Shown here: piece by piece, positions 40,013 through 48,746 of the stretch
Position numbering within the stretch: position 1 is the first letter of the stretch
Layout of the letters: each line of letters opens with the position of its first letter
NCBI GenBank assembly: GCA_039105265.1
Contig: JAPFFF010000002.1
Coordinates: 7,688,001 to 7,752,000 of the forward strand
Source: Tritrichomonas musculus
Taxonomy: Eukaryota > Parabasalia > Tritrichomonadida > Tritrichomonadidae
Direction: 5' to 3'
Length of the DNA: 64,000 nt
Position numbers and translations under genes: made by a program
The notes under the pieces: model-generated
Databases searched by the model: none
The model's input: only the letters and a program-made list of their open reading frames with translations
What the model was told of the DNA's origin: nothing

Positions 40013-40033
40013 GAGTACTTTAGGTGTAAAAAA

Positions 40034-40174
40034 ATGTCATTATTTGCATACTCGCAATTGGCATCTCTTTGGACATCAGCTTGGGATTCTGATTCACCAT
40101 CCACCTCCTCGAAAGGGGGTCCGATGGGTATACCGGTAATCACACCTTTATTGTATAGGAAATGTTCAGTATAG
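40034..40174 (+). CDS. Small Polinton ORF, 46 aa, upstream of the fibre gene
   Basis: ATG after GTAAAAAA. Sequence begins M-S-L-F-A-Y-S-Q-L-A-S-L-W and contains S-S-K-G-G-P-M-G-I-P. It overlaps the first codons of the fibre-like gene in another frame. Balanced composition favours coding; role unknown. Confidence 0.45.
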   Translation: MSLFAYSQLASLWTSAWDSDSPSTSSKGGPMGIPVITPLLYRKCSV

Positions 40175-41667
40175 AACAGAGTGGATTTTCAATAAAAGCG
40201 GCCACTATCGACGAGTTACTGATTGAATACATCAAAAGGTATGCATGTATGTGCCATAATGGGTCCAATGGCTCGAATATAACTGGTCCCAACCAGGAGC
40301 AAATCAAGGAACTCATTACGAGTACAGTTGGTGAGCATCTCGAAAAATATGCATTAGCCAAGGACCTTGAGTCATATGCTTTGCAAACCCAGCTATTCGA
40401 CTATGTGAAAACCGAGGATTTCAATACGGAGATGCTGAAGTATGCGCTATCTAAGGACTTGCAATCGTATGCCAGTAGTGCAGATGTGGAGAATGCCATT
40501 GGGGAATTACGTGATTACATCGTCAAAAACTGTGCACTATCTACTGAAATACCTGAGGTCCCTGAGAACATCGTTACGAGTGATTCATTGAGTACTGCTT
40601 TGGAACCATATGCGAAGCTTGCGAACTTAAGTGAGTACGCTAAGACCCAGGACTTACCAGATATGTCCGAGTATGCGAAGCTTGCGAACTTAAGTGAGTA
40701 CGTGAAGACCCAGGACCTCCCTGAGATACCCACAGTTCTCAAAAATAGTGAGTTGCAATTGAATCCGAATGAAGAACCAACAGAAGAAGTTCAACAGAAA
40801 TTGATGAATGATGATACACCACTATCAGCACAAGCATCATATATATTATCATCCGTGGCAATAACTAAATCATTGGATGTTTGGGCCGAACGATATGCTC
40901 TCAAAACGGATATCCCAGAGATACCCACTGATTTGGTTAATGGATCTACACTGAGTACTGCGTTGGAACCATACGCGAAGACCCAGGACTTGCCAGATAT
41001 GACCAAGTATGCACTCACAACAGATATCCCAGAGATACCAACAGATTTGGTTAATGGATCTACACTGAGTACAGCTTTGGAACCATACGCGAAGACCCAG
41101 GACTTACCAGATATGACCAAGTATGCACTCACAACAGATATACCAAAAGAGTATTTCACTGATATCAGTGGAGAGGTTTATATCAAAGACCCAAACAACA
41201 TCCTGACATTGGGTGGAGCCAATCAGACATGTAGTGATGCACCTCTCATGGTCATGAAACCAAATCATTCTCGCAATACCAGAATATTTAGCATTGGCAA
41301 TCAACTGGATAGCTCGAAGGAGCGATGGTTAGATTTCGATATTGATGCAAACAGTGATACAGCGACCATCAAATACAATGAAATAACTGCATTGGAGATT
41401 ACTCGATCAAAAGTTTGTGTTATGAATGCATGTGATGTAGACGGTCATGCCTATGCAAAAACCCAGGACTTACCAGATATGACCAAGTATGCACTCACAA
41501 CAGATATCCCAGCACCAGTTGACTTGACACCATATTATACCAGTACCCAGGCTGATGAGAAGTATGCATTGAAGTCGAGTGCTGTTACAGATGAGCAGCT
41601 AATAAAAAGGTGTGCCATTGATTGCGGACCGATTACAGAGGGGGTGAAATATCAATTCATTATCTAA
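40162..41667 (+). CDS. Fibre-like repeat protein of the Polinton, 501 aa
   Basis: Residues 55-300 are strings of a 17-20 residue motif, Y-A-K-T-Q-D-L-P-D-M-T-K-Y-A-L-T-T-D-I-P and variants (Y-A-K-L-A-N-L-S-E-Y), at least ten copies, separated by S-T-L-S-T-A-L-E-P. Short repeats of this sort with regular Tyr-Ala and Pro build triple-helical shafts in phage and adenovirus fibres. Residues 320-430 form a beta-rich domain (I-L-T-L-G-G-A-N-Q-T-C, W-L-D-F-D-I-D-A) like intramolecular knob or baseplate modules, then more repeats. A particle attachment fibre is the likely role, inferred from repeat architecture. Confidence 0.7.
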   Translation: MFSIEQSGFSIKAATIDELLIEYIKRYACMCHNGSNGSNITGPNQEQIKELITSTVGEHLEKYALAKDLESYALQTQLFDYVKTEDFNTEMLKYALSKDLQSYASSADVENAIGELRDYIVKNCALSTEIPEVPENIVTSDSLSTALEPYAKLANLSEYAKTQDLPDMSEYAKLANLSEYVKTQDLPEIPTVLKNSELQLNPNEEPTEEVQQKLMNDDTPLSAQASYILSSVAITKSLDVWAERYALKTDIPEIPTDLVNGSTLSTALEPYAKTQDLPDMTKYALTTDIPEIPTDLVNGSTLSTALEPYAKTQDLPDMTKYALTTDIPKEYFTDISGEVYIKDPNNILTLGGANQTCSDAPLMVMKPNHSRNTRIFSIGNQLDSSKERWLDFDIDANSDTATIKYNEITALEITRSKVCVMNACDVDGHAYAKTQDLPDMTKYALTTDIPAPVDLTPYYTSTQADEKYALKSSAVTDEQLIKRCAIDCGPITEGVKYQFII

Positions 41668-42449
41668 AACTTGAAGGTAATGTGATTAAACTGGAATATA
41701 TAGTAGGTGATTATGCGCTATGTTTGGAAATAAGGGTGTTATTCCGTGATACAGATGGAAATCCCCATAACATAGTAATAGTATTACATCAGAGGACTGT
41801 GTATTTCGACAATTTCAAATTCCCACTATATTATGAAGACACTGTTGATATAGCATCAGGAAGACCCCTGACATATAATTTCCCAATAGGTGGATATCCC
41901 TGGACAGTTACTCAGGAATTATTAGATGCTAGACAACTATATTCAAGACAAATCATGTCCCGAGGGTATTTAGCAACATTCAAGGCTGCTATTTACGGTG
42001 CACAATCCAACACAACCATCACCCACTACTCCCCAATCGAGTCATCGGTTAACACCATCACCGATTTCGTCATTGGAGCTCCTGTATATATGACCGGTAA
42101 GGTATATCATCGTGAGGACTCGAAATGGGTCCCTAGCACTGAAGCTGACACCACTGATTGCATATGTAGTGTGAAGACCACTGGTACCTGGAAGGAGTAT
42201 GTTGGTATATGCGTGAGAATCGATGAAGCCAATGGTTGTATCACATTCGCCACTCATGGGGATTACATGGTTAAGGTCGAGGACTCCTCATGCTATTCCA
42301 TTGGGGATGAGGTATTCATCGATAACGCTGATAATAAACTGAAGATACTCACTGGTGAGACCGCGATAACCTCAAAAATAAATCGTATGACAGTGGGTAT
42401 CATAACTGGTATCATCAACGGATCCACATTAGCCGTATTCAAATCATAG
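41622..42449 (+). CDS. Polinton ORF beside the fibre gene, beta-rich
   Basis: Open frame from 41622; first ATG at 41955. Residues are beta-rich, with G-C-I-T-F-A-T-H-G-D, Y-S-I-G-D-E-V-F-I and a C-terminal M-T-V-G-I-I-T-G-I-I-N-G-S, in the style of fibre heads or tail-spike ends. It ends opposite the 3' end of the polymerase gene. Separate gene or part of the fibre locus: not resolved. Confidence 0.5.
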   Translation: MRTDYRGGEISIHYLKLEGNVIKLEYIVGDYALCLEIRVLFRDTDGNPHNIVIVLHQRTVYFDNFKFPLYYEDTVDIASGRPLTYNFPIGGYPWTVTQELLDARQLYSRQIMSRGYLATFKAAIYGAQSNTTITHYSPIESSVNTITDFVIGAPVYMTGKVYHREDSKWVPSTEADTTDCICSVKTTGTWKEYVGICVRIDEANGCITFATHGDYMVKVEDSSCYSIGDEVFIDNADNKLKILTGETAITSKINRMTVGIITGIINGSTLAVFKS

Positions 42450-45400
42450 TGTAGTCCCCTGATGTGAGTCCGTGGATGAATGGTGCACAGGATTGGTTCT
42501 CGAGGACAATCATTTTGGTGTGAGTCCCGGTGAGAGCATTCTTGTTTACCGTGATCTTGCTCATGGACATCTCACTGATTTTGTTATTGCAAGTCATACC
42601 TGGAGGTGCTGAGAGTTTGCGCATCATCTGCAGATTGATATTTTTGCCAACCTTCACACCGCCATTGTCGATGATGTCCTTGTAATCATCACTTGTGATA
42701 TGGTTCTTCTTGAGGGAGACCCCCTTGAGTTTGAGTGCCTTGGTCACAGCTCCACTATTGAATATGGTGTAGCACTTGGGGGCCAACGCTATCATATTCT
42801 CACCATACTTCTCAATGCAGAGACCCAGTATTTTCTTCTCATCAGCGATTGTGTTTATATTGGGATTCGGCATGAACTTATATATGTTCTCATCATAGAA
42901 TGCCCTATTCTTGATGATGTATTTGAACTCTTGATCGGACCCCTTGGTGTCATCACCAGCAACCGCAAAATACGCACTATCAGTGTCCCCCTCTATGAAA
43001 TGGAATCGCTCCACATCAAGGCACTTGTACATGAAGTCGTATATGAATGTGAGATACCAGAATTTGGCATTATCTAGAGTCCAGAATGATTCCTGAAGGC
43101 ATGTCGTGCATTTGAAGCTCTTTGGGTTCATCTGGAGTAGATAGTTGTCATCACTCAATTTGGTGCCACTGACATAGTTGTCGTAGATGATATTCTGGAA
43201 GGTCTTATCGCGTGAGCATATCTTGATTTTGGAGAACTTCTCGGTGTTCATCCCATCGTACCCATATGAGCCATTCATGCTGATCTTGTAGAACTTCTCA
43301 TTGCCATGCTCGGATCCAGAGATGATATCCTGACGGCGTTTCATGAACTCACTAACGAATGGGTTGAATCCGCGATGAGCCTCGTATGTGGTGAGACTCT
43401 TGATATCCTCGATGACAAGTCCATGGTCGAGGAGGAACCAGAGGTAGTAGTTCGAGAATGTCTGATAGGTACCCATTGTATCAACACTCATGGTCAGCTT
43501 CCGTTCAGTTTTGTCAACAGATGGGAGCTTATTGCGAGTCATGTAGTCGTGCATATATGGACCAATTGTGGCCTCATCATTGGTGATATCGAAATTGCGG
43601 AATACAGGTGGGAAATTGATGAAGTAGTTGATTTTGGATATTGGGCATTTCAACATGACCTCCGCTTTGAACAGGAATTTGGGATGCTTTCGGAGCTTCT
43701 GGCTGTTGATGATATGCATGCATGAGTTGTAGGTGTTCATATTTTTGGTACCATCCTTGTACACCTCGAATCGCTCCATCATGGAACCTGGCATATACAT
43801 GACTCCCCCGTGATATGGATTGGCATCATGTTTGGTTGAACTGAATGCAGATGGGTATAAGCTGTTGAAATCGACTCCAACAATATGAGTCATCGTGTGT
43901 GGAGTATCATATGAGATTACCTTGTGATCAACGGCGTTGTATCTAAAGCGGTTTATTTTGGTATGACCCTTGATGTTGACTCGGTGCATGACATTGGATA
44001 GACCACCAGTGATGTTGTTCCGTAAGCTGTAATACTCCTGTTCATCGTTGATGAGTGTTGGGAGATGCATCATCTTGCAGTACTTCTTCAGCTGAATTCG
44101 GAGTTTGGTTATATTGGGGTCATCACGGCTGCGAAGTCTGTTGCATTCCGCACAAGCGAGTTTACAGTTACTGAGTTCATGACCGATATCATTATTGATT
44201 CTATCGAGAGTGGGCTTATTGGTCCATGTGAAGTGCTCACCACAGAGATGGCACTTGCCTGTATCTGGATTGTTGTACATCTCCATGAACTTATCGAATT
44301 GCTCCTCACAAACACATTTATCGAGGTTCCTGGGTTTGTCCTTATGAGATTGATTATATTTGACATCCTGGTTATAGTAGTTCTCGCATTTGAATCGCCA
44401 CCAATCGAGGTTTGGTTTGAATTTGTTAATGGGATTCTGTATGGAGTATTCGGCATTTGGATTGAATTCCTTATATGCGAGTGCATACTTGATACAGGAT
44501 GCATTCTTGCTTAGCGATAGGTTTGAGATGAGGTCCACGTTGTACTGAGCATTGAGTGCAATCAGGTTGTCAATGGGTTTGATCATCATCTCGACATCAT
44601 TATCATTGTATGCAAGTAGGTAGTCCCATCGGGTTTCATAGTTTTTGGCATCCTCGAGATACAGTTTGTAAGCATCTGGTGTCAATGGGTTCTTCTGGTT
44701 GAGATAGCTGTAGAACGCCTCATACTCAAATGGCTCTGCTTGTGAGAGGACCTCATTGTAGTTCTCAGTGTTGATGGCTTCATATGGGAATACACCCTTC
44801 GAGCTATTCTCAACTCCCCCAAAGTCTACACCGCAAGCCATGCTTGAGCCGAAATCTTCGCCGAATTGTCGTAATGTACCACCAGCGACGAATGATTGTG
44901 CATCGATGAATCGCAACTTGGTGTCGTATTTGGGTGACTTCAATATGAACTGCTTCAGTGAGGATGCGGTACCAATGATGCTATTGGGCTCAACACTCCA
45001 TAACGTAGTCCCTTCTGAACTGTAGTTGAGATACTCCTTGAATAGGTTGCTATCGAATCTACTCGAGTTGAATCCAAATACGGTTATCACATTCAGGTTG
45101 CGATCAATGGTTTTGAGATTGTCAACTGGTTGATTGATGAAGGATTTCATGTATTGAACCTTATCGTGATACACTTGCTTGGATTGCTCAAACAACCACT
45201 CGATCCACTTGATGATGAACTCAGATGAATCCCTTAATGAGAAGTGCTTTGTGGTACAACCAGATTGCGATTTGACACATGATGATACGCTAAGGGGAAT
45301 CAGTCGTGAGTTGATGGTTGTGGATGAACCAATAGATGTATCCACAGGCTGTTCAACAGTTTCGAAATCGTAGGTGATGTAATATATGTTGGGTTTCCAT

Positions 45401-47484
45401 TCGAGACCATAGGCTAAGCAATATTCGTACACCGGATTGCTGAGTATATGTGGACAGTATGGTAGTGGTTCGCGATTGGGTATGAATCGCTTTCGAAATA
45501 CCCCGTCACAGTTCTTAACATGGTTCTTGAAGCGATTCATATTTTGATGACCGTAATGGGCATATGAGCCACACTTTGGGCAGATGTGGATGTTGGTCAG
45601 CTTCTCAGCATCCCTGATGTACATTATGTGGATGATTCGATTTTGGGTGTACAGCAATGCGGATTTCCTAAATGAGTTATCACTATTGTATTTCCACTGG
45701 TCCTGAAGGTTATACACCTTGCGATCCTGCAAGTACTCATAGATGTCCACATTCAAGTGATGCTTCTCGGCAGATGCCTTCATGGATTCAATTGATGTCC
45801 CCGGATAGTTGTTCAGGAGGTCAATTGCAGCTTGTGATGGCTTAGTAGAATACACTATATTGTGCTCCTCGCATAGGAGTTTCTTAGCGGCCTGTGTACG
45901 GTGCTTAGTTTTGCAACTGTATTTGGGGTCGACTAGATGGTCATCTAGACATGCAGCCAGAAATCGGTACCAGCATAGATTGTCATCGGCGTTGTCTGTG
46001 ATGATGAATTTGCTATTTCTGATCTCAGGAGGTAAATCCTTGATTGGACCACTAACCTTGACCATTCGAGATACCGTGAATGAGATGGTTCCTACGAGAA
46101 TCAACTTGGTTCCAGATGTTGAGGTCTCATATGAGTGCAGTACTGATTCAATATAGTACTTCACGATATCAAGTGATTGCTCATCACGAACCACAATTGG
46201 GGTGGCTGATTTATAGTTGTTCCAATTGATTTCCCTTGCAGTATATTGGAATGCATTGGTATTCTCAGCAGAGGGGGTCTCAAATACACCCGAGAGTTGG
46301 AAATAGATTTTGAATGGTTTTACCTCGCGTTCATAAACCAGTTGCAAGCCGTCATATATGGTGTTCAATGAGGATATCGAGTTGAAGTAGTATATGTATA
46401 TCGGCTCATGGGTATCAATATCTGTGCGTTCACTGTAATCACTATCAGCATATTTGGCATATTTTTGCCAAGCCTCTACAGCCTTATCATAGTCCTCAGG
46501 GGTATTCACAAATAGGAAATCGGTGTGTTCCGATGTGAACTCATGACCGAACTCACTGAGGTACTCGAATATCTCATTATTTTCAGGGTCCTTGGGGATA
46601 CCATCAATACTGGCATTGTCGTCAATAATATGAGCCAGTTTTGTGACCTTAGTCCTGTCTCGGAATATATCTTGTATTTCAGCTCTGTCGAGATACTCGG
46701 GGTAATACTTGTTGAAGTATGAACATACTTTGCGTTCATCGTCTAACCGCTGACGGAACCTATTCTGGGTATTCTTATGCTGGAGTACATCAATGGGGTC
46801 CTCAACCATGTAATCACCTCTATCGAAATGCTTGAAGTAATCCTTATCTACGGCTGCAAGGCGTTCAGACCTCAGCTGCTGATGGAACCTATCCTGGGTA
46901 TTCATATGCTGGAGTACATCAATGGGGTCCTCAACCATGTAATCACCTCTATCGAAATGCTTGAAGTAATCACTATCCAGTTTGTCATTCAATCGCTTGA
47001 TATATGAAGGCTGCTTAACATACGGAATTGGCATCTTATGGGTTGTGGGAGGTGGGAGTATTGGTGGATACTCAGTGTTATTATCACGAATCAATTGGAT
47101 AGCTTCCTGTAATGCATCTTCTGCAACTGCTATATTATGTTGTATTTGGCGGGCCCTTTCGAGTTTGAGTTGAAGTACATCAATGGGCTCATCGGTATTG
47201 CTATCAAGTCTATTTGTGTAACCATTATCATCCAAAAGGCGTTCAATCCGCAATTGCTCGAAGAATGTATCAACATCTGATGCCTTGAGAGTAGCATTGG
47301 TATCAAAACCGGTGCGAGCTACAAATGAGTTGTCATTTAGGAACCTCACGAGTTTGCTCAGCTGTGAAATATATTTGGTGTCGGTTGGGATGTTGCCACC
47401 GAACTCAGTGTTGACGATATCGATATAGCTTTTGACAGTTCCTGATGGAATTGCACCGAAATTCTTATTCGTGATCCGGCTCAT
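42439..47484 (-). CDS. Protein-primed family B DNA polymerase (pPolB) of the Polinton
   Basis: 1681 residues. Exonuclease motifs: Y-I-T-Y-D-F-E-T-V-E (near 705), F-N-S-S-R-F-D-S-N (Exo II), Y-N-D-N-D-V-E (Exo III). Polymerase motifs: V-D-F-N-S-L-Y-P-S (motif A, near 1200), K-I-S-M-N-G-S-Y-G-Y (B, near 1405), E-G-D-T-D-S-A-Y (C, near 1500). Between them, near 1073-1120, is an HNH-like zinc module (C-H-L-C, L-D-R-I-N-N, C-A-E-C-N). The N-terminal 700 residues hold two tandem 36-38 residue repeats (F-D-R-G-D-Y-M-V-E-D-P-I-D-V-L-Q-H), a D-N-L-C-W-Y-R-F-L-A block with a later I-I-H-I-M-Y-I-R-D, as in the OTU-like/cysteine-protease-like front part of related polymerases, and a C-P-K-C zinc finger near 633. 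It would replicate the element from a protein primer. Confidence 0.93.
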   Translation of the reverse strand: MSRITNKNFGAIPSGTVKSYIDIVNTEFGGNIPTDTKYISQLSKLVRFLNDNSFVARTGFDTNATLKASDVDTFFEQLRIERLLDDNGYTNRLDSNTDEPIDVLQLKLERARQIQHNIAVAEDALQEAIQLIRDNNTEYPPILPPPTTHKMPIPYVKQPSYIKRLNDKLDSDYFKHFDRGDYMVEDPIDVLQHMNTQDRFHQQLRSERLAAVDKDYFKHFDRGDYMVEDPIDVLQHKNTQNRFRQRLDDERKVCSYFNKYYPEYLDRAEIQDIFRDRTKVTKLAHIIDDNASIDGIPKDPENNEIFEYLSEFGHEFTSEHTDFLFVNTPEDYDKAVEAWQKYAKYADSDYSERTDIDTHEPIYIYYFNSISSLNTIYDGLQLVYEREVKPFKIYFQLSGVFETPSAENTNAFQYTAREINWNNYKSATPIVVRDEQSLDIVKYYIESVLHSYETSTSGTKLILVGTISFTVSRMVKVSGPIKDLPPEIRNSKFIITDNADDNLCWYRFLAACLDDHLVDPKYSCKTKHRTQAAKKLLCEEHNIVYSTKPSQAAIDLLNNYPGTSIESMKASAEKHHLNVDIYEYLQDRKVYNLQDQWKYNSDNSFRKSALLYTQNRIIHIMYIRDAEKLTNIHICPKCGSYAHYGHQNMNRFKNHVKNCDGVFRKRFIPNREPLPYCPHILSNPVYEYCLAYGLEWKPNIYYITYDFETVEQPVDTSIGSSTTINSRLIPLSVSSCVKSQSGCTTKHFSLRDSSEFIIKWIEWLFEQSKQVYHDKVQYMKSFINQPVDNLKTIDRNLNVITVFGFNSSRFDSNLFKEYLNYSSEGTTLWSVEPNSIIGTASSLKQFILKSPKYDTKLRFIDAQSFVAGGTLRQFGEDFGSSMACGVDFGGVENSSKGVFPYEAINTENYNEVLSQAEPFEYEAFYSYLNQKNPLTPDAYKLYLEDAKNYETRWDYLLAYNDNDVEMMIKPIDNLIALNAQYNVDLISNLSLSKNASCIKYALAYKEFNPNAEYSIQNPINKFKPNLDWWRFKCENYYNQDVKYNQSHKDKPRNLDKCVCEEQFDKFMEMYNNPDTGKCHLCGEHFTWTNKPTLDRINNDIGHELSNCKLACAECNRLRSRDDPNITKLRIQLKKYCKMMHLPTLINDEQEYYSLRNNITGGLSNVMHRVNIKGHTKINRFRYNAVDHKVISYDTPHTMTHIVGVDFNSLYPSAFSSTKHDANPYHGGVMYMPGSMMERFEVYKDGTKNMNTYNSCMHIINSQKLRKHPKFLFKAEVMLKCPISKINYFINFPPVFRNFDITNDEATIGPYMHDYMTRNKLPSVDKTERKLTMSVDTMGTYQTFSNYYLWFLLDHGLVIEDIKSLTTYEAHRGFNPFVSEFMKRRQDIISGSEHGNEKFYKISMNGSYGYDGMNTEKFSKIKICSRDKTFQNIIYDNYVSGTKLSDDNYLLQMNPKSFKCTTCLQESFWTLDNAKFWYLTFIYDFMYKCLDVERFHFIEGDTDSAYFAVAGDDTKGSDQEFKYIIKNRAFYDENIYKFMPNPNINTIADEKKILGLCIEKYGENMIALAPKCYTIFNSGAVTKALKLKGVSLKKNHITSDDYKDIIDNGGVKVGKNINLQMMRKLSAPPGMTCNNKISEMSMSKITVNKNALTGTHTKMIVLENQSCAPFIHGLTSGDYTMI

Positions 47485-47566
47485 TTGCCCATAGGTAAAA
47501 ATATAAAATTCTCATCGGTAAAAATACTGTTTTTGAATTTAAATCGCAAATCGGAATCATATATGT

Positions 47567-47578
47567 GTTAGCGCTAAC
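47567..47578. repeat. 12-bp perfect palindrome
   Basis: GTTAGCGCTAAC immediately upstream of the tRNA-like structure, in the untranslated gap before the polymerase gene of the Polinton. Confidence 0.6.
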
Positions 47579-47579
47579 T

Positions 47580-47652
47580 GGTATAGTTGTTGGGTCATGA
47601 AGCATGTCTCCGGGCTTCGGCTGCAGGCATGAGTTCGATCCACTGCCATACC
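47580..47652 (+). ncRNA. tRNA-like sequence in the Polinton
   Basis: Exactly 73 bases with paired ends (GGTATAG with CCATACC, six of seven pairs) and a T-loop-like GTTCGATCC at the right distance from the 3' end; the middle has a GC-rich stem (CCGG-GCTT-CGG). The T-stem pairs poorly, so it is not a standard tRNA. It may be a decayed tRNA or a structured element signal. Confidence 0.3.
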
Positions 47653-47911
47653 GATTTTTCGTATTATTTCCGGTCCATATTTGTGATAGAGCCCAAGCGC
47701 ACTAAACACCTTGGGTAAGCTATTACTTGTGGATTATGGGGTAATACGGGCATTTGCCGGCATTTGCAACCCCAACCAGTCTCATGGTGGATGCAGGTAT
47801 TTTCCTTGAGGGATTGATGTGCAATCCCGGGTCCGTATGTTGGTTCCTCTAGAGAATGCATTACGCATCCATCATGGGGTCGGTTTTTGCAAAAATATTT
47901 TTGGATTACGG
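47653..47911. other. Structured non-coding gap of the Polinton
   Basis: No convincing gene; a 65-codon open frame at 47664-47861 (minus) is of doubtful value. Holds short inverted repeats, including a 7-bp hairpin GGGATTG/CAATCCC at 47810-47828, two GGCATTTGC-type words near 47750-47766 and the palindrome ATGCAT near 47856. Could hold control signals. Confidence 0.4.
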
Positions 47912-48409
47912 TTAGAAATCGGTTATATCGATCTCATCATCGGGGTCTGGAGCTGTTTCCCTTTGGGGACCGTTTAGAGTCATATGGGTGTTGAGTAGTT
48001 TTTGGGTCATATACATGGAGATACTCAATTTCAGGTTATCGCGTATGAGTCTACGCAATAGGGATACGCGTTTATGAGGTTCCACGTTGGATACCGCATC
48101 GATTACTACCTGTGATGTGACATATTGGATCAATCGGTCGTGATCCCCAATATCCAGGAACTTGCTTCGATTGAATATATGGGTGCGATTTGAGCGAGAG
48201 TGTGGATGTTCAATAGATGGGGTCTCAGGAGGTGAGTCATGTGCATCCTGAGTGGTGTCCTGAGTGGTGTCGATATGTGCTTCAGCCTTTGGGGTATCAG
48301 TAGATGGTTTGCGTTTATGGTTCATACGCTTAATCAAATGCTTGACATCTCGACGCAAATCGGTGATGCCATCTACGATCTTTAGGAGTAGATCCGTGTC
48401 AGTTTCCAT
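47912..48409 (-). CDS. Polinton protein of unknown function, 165 aa
   Basis: Last gene before the right repeat; the ATG follows TATTTTTAAATTGCGTAA, most of which lies in the terminal repeat. N-terminal 30 residues form an amphipathic helix (L-L-L-K-I-V-D-G-I-T-D-L-R-R-D-V), residues 35-80 are disordered with two T-Q-D units, residues 85-150 are helical (V-S-L-L-R-R-L-I-R-D-N-L), and the C-terminus is acidic. No family recognised. Confidence 0.65.
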   Translation of the reverse strand: METDTDLLLKIVDGITDLRRDVKHLIKRMNHKRKPSTDTPKAEAHIDTTQDTTQDAHDSPPETPSIEHPHSRSNRTHIFNRSKFLDIGDHDRLIQYVTSQVVIDAVSNVEPHKRVSLLRRLIRDNLKLSISMYMTQKLLNTHMTLNGPQRETAPDPDDEIDITDF

Positions 48410-48415
48410 TTACGC

Positions 48416-48485
48416 AATTTAAAAATAGCAAATCCCATAAATTGAATTTTGGGACCCCCTCTGAAAATCCTTTGGCCGAAAATTC

Positions 48486-48539
<54 letters not shown>

Positions 48540-48746
48540 GTGATCACTGTGACCTTCAAATATGGGTCATTAATGGCTGTCATAGGTGACCATCTATATA
48601 TCCCATGATACTGGCCACTTATTCCTATTCATGGGTATCATTTGGGGTCAATTCAAAAATAGTCAGGTGGCCTTCAGTTATGGGTCAGTAATGGGGGGCA
48701 TTTAGGTAATTCTATCTGGTCCCGATCCCGCACACTCATCACTACT
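48416..48746. repeat. Polinton right terminal inverted repeat
   Basis: Inverted match of 28082-28422; its (TAG)n tract (about 48486-48539) is slightly shorter than at the left end. Outer end reads CATCACTACT. Confidence 0.92.

Larger units (their letters stand above)
28082..48746. mobile_element. Polinton (Maverick), 20.7 kb, near-whole
   Basis: Bounded by long terminal inverted repeats starting AGTAGTGATGAGTGTGCGGG (left) and its complement (right). Between them lie the hallmark genes: protein-primed family B polymerase, retroviral-type integrase, packaging ATPase and double-jelly-roll capsid protein, plus a fibre-like protein and many small ORFs on both strands. Base composition is clearly richer in G+C than the host DNA. 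Core genes have long open frames and the termini are very similar to each other, so the copy looks recent and close to whole, with perhaps one or two breaks. It sits inside a pogo-like transposase gene. I did not recognise an adenain-like protease gene. Family: trichomonad Polintons. Confidence 0.95.

Noticed and set aside
43306-43725. Open frames antisense to the polymerase gene
   Set aside because: They lie wholly within the long polymerase reading frame on the other strand, without leader motif.
47664-47861. 65-codon open frame on the minus strand of the Polinton
   Set aside because: Its leader lacks the element's T-tract motif at the usual distance and it overlaps hairpins; weak coding look.
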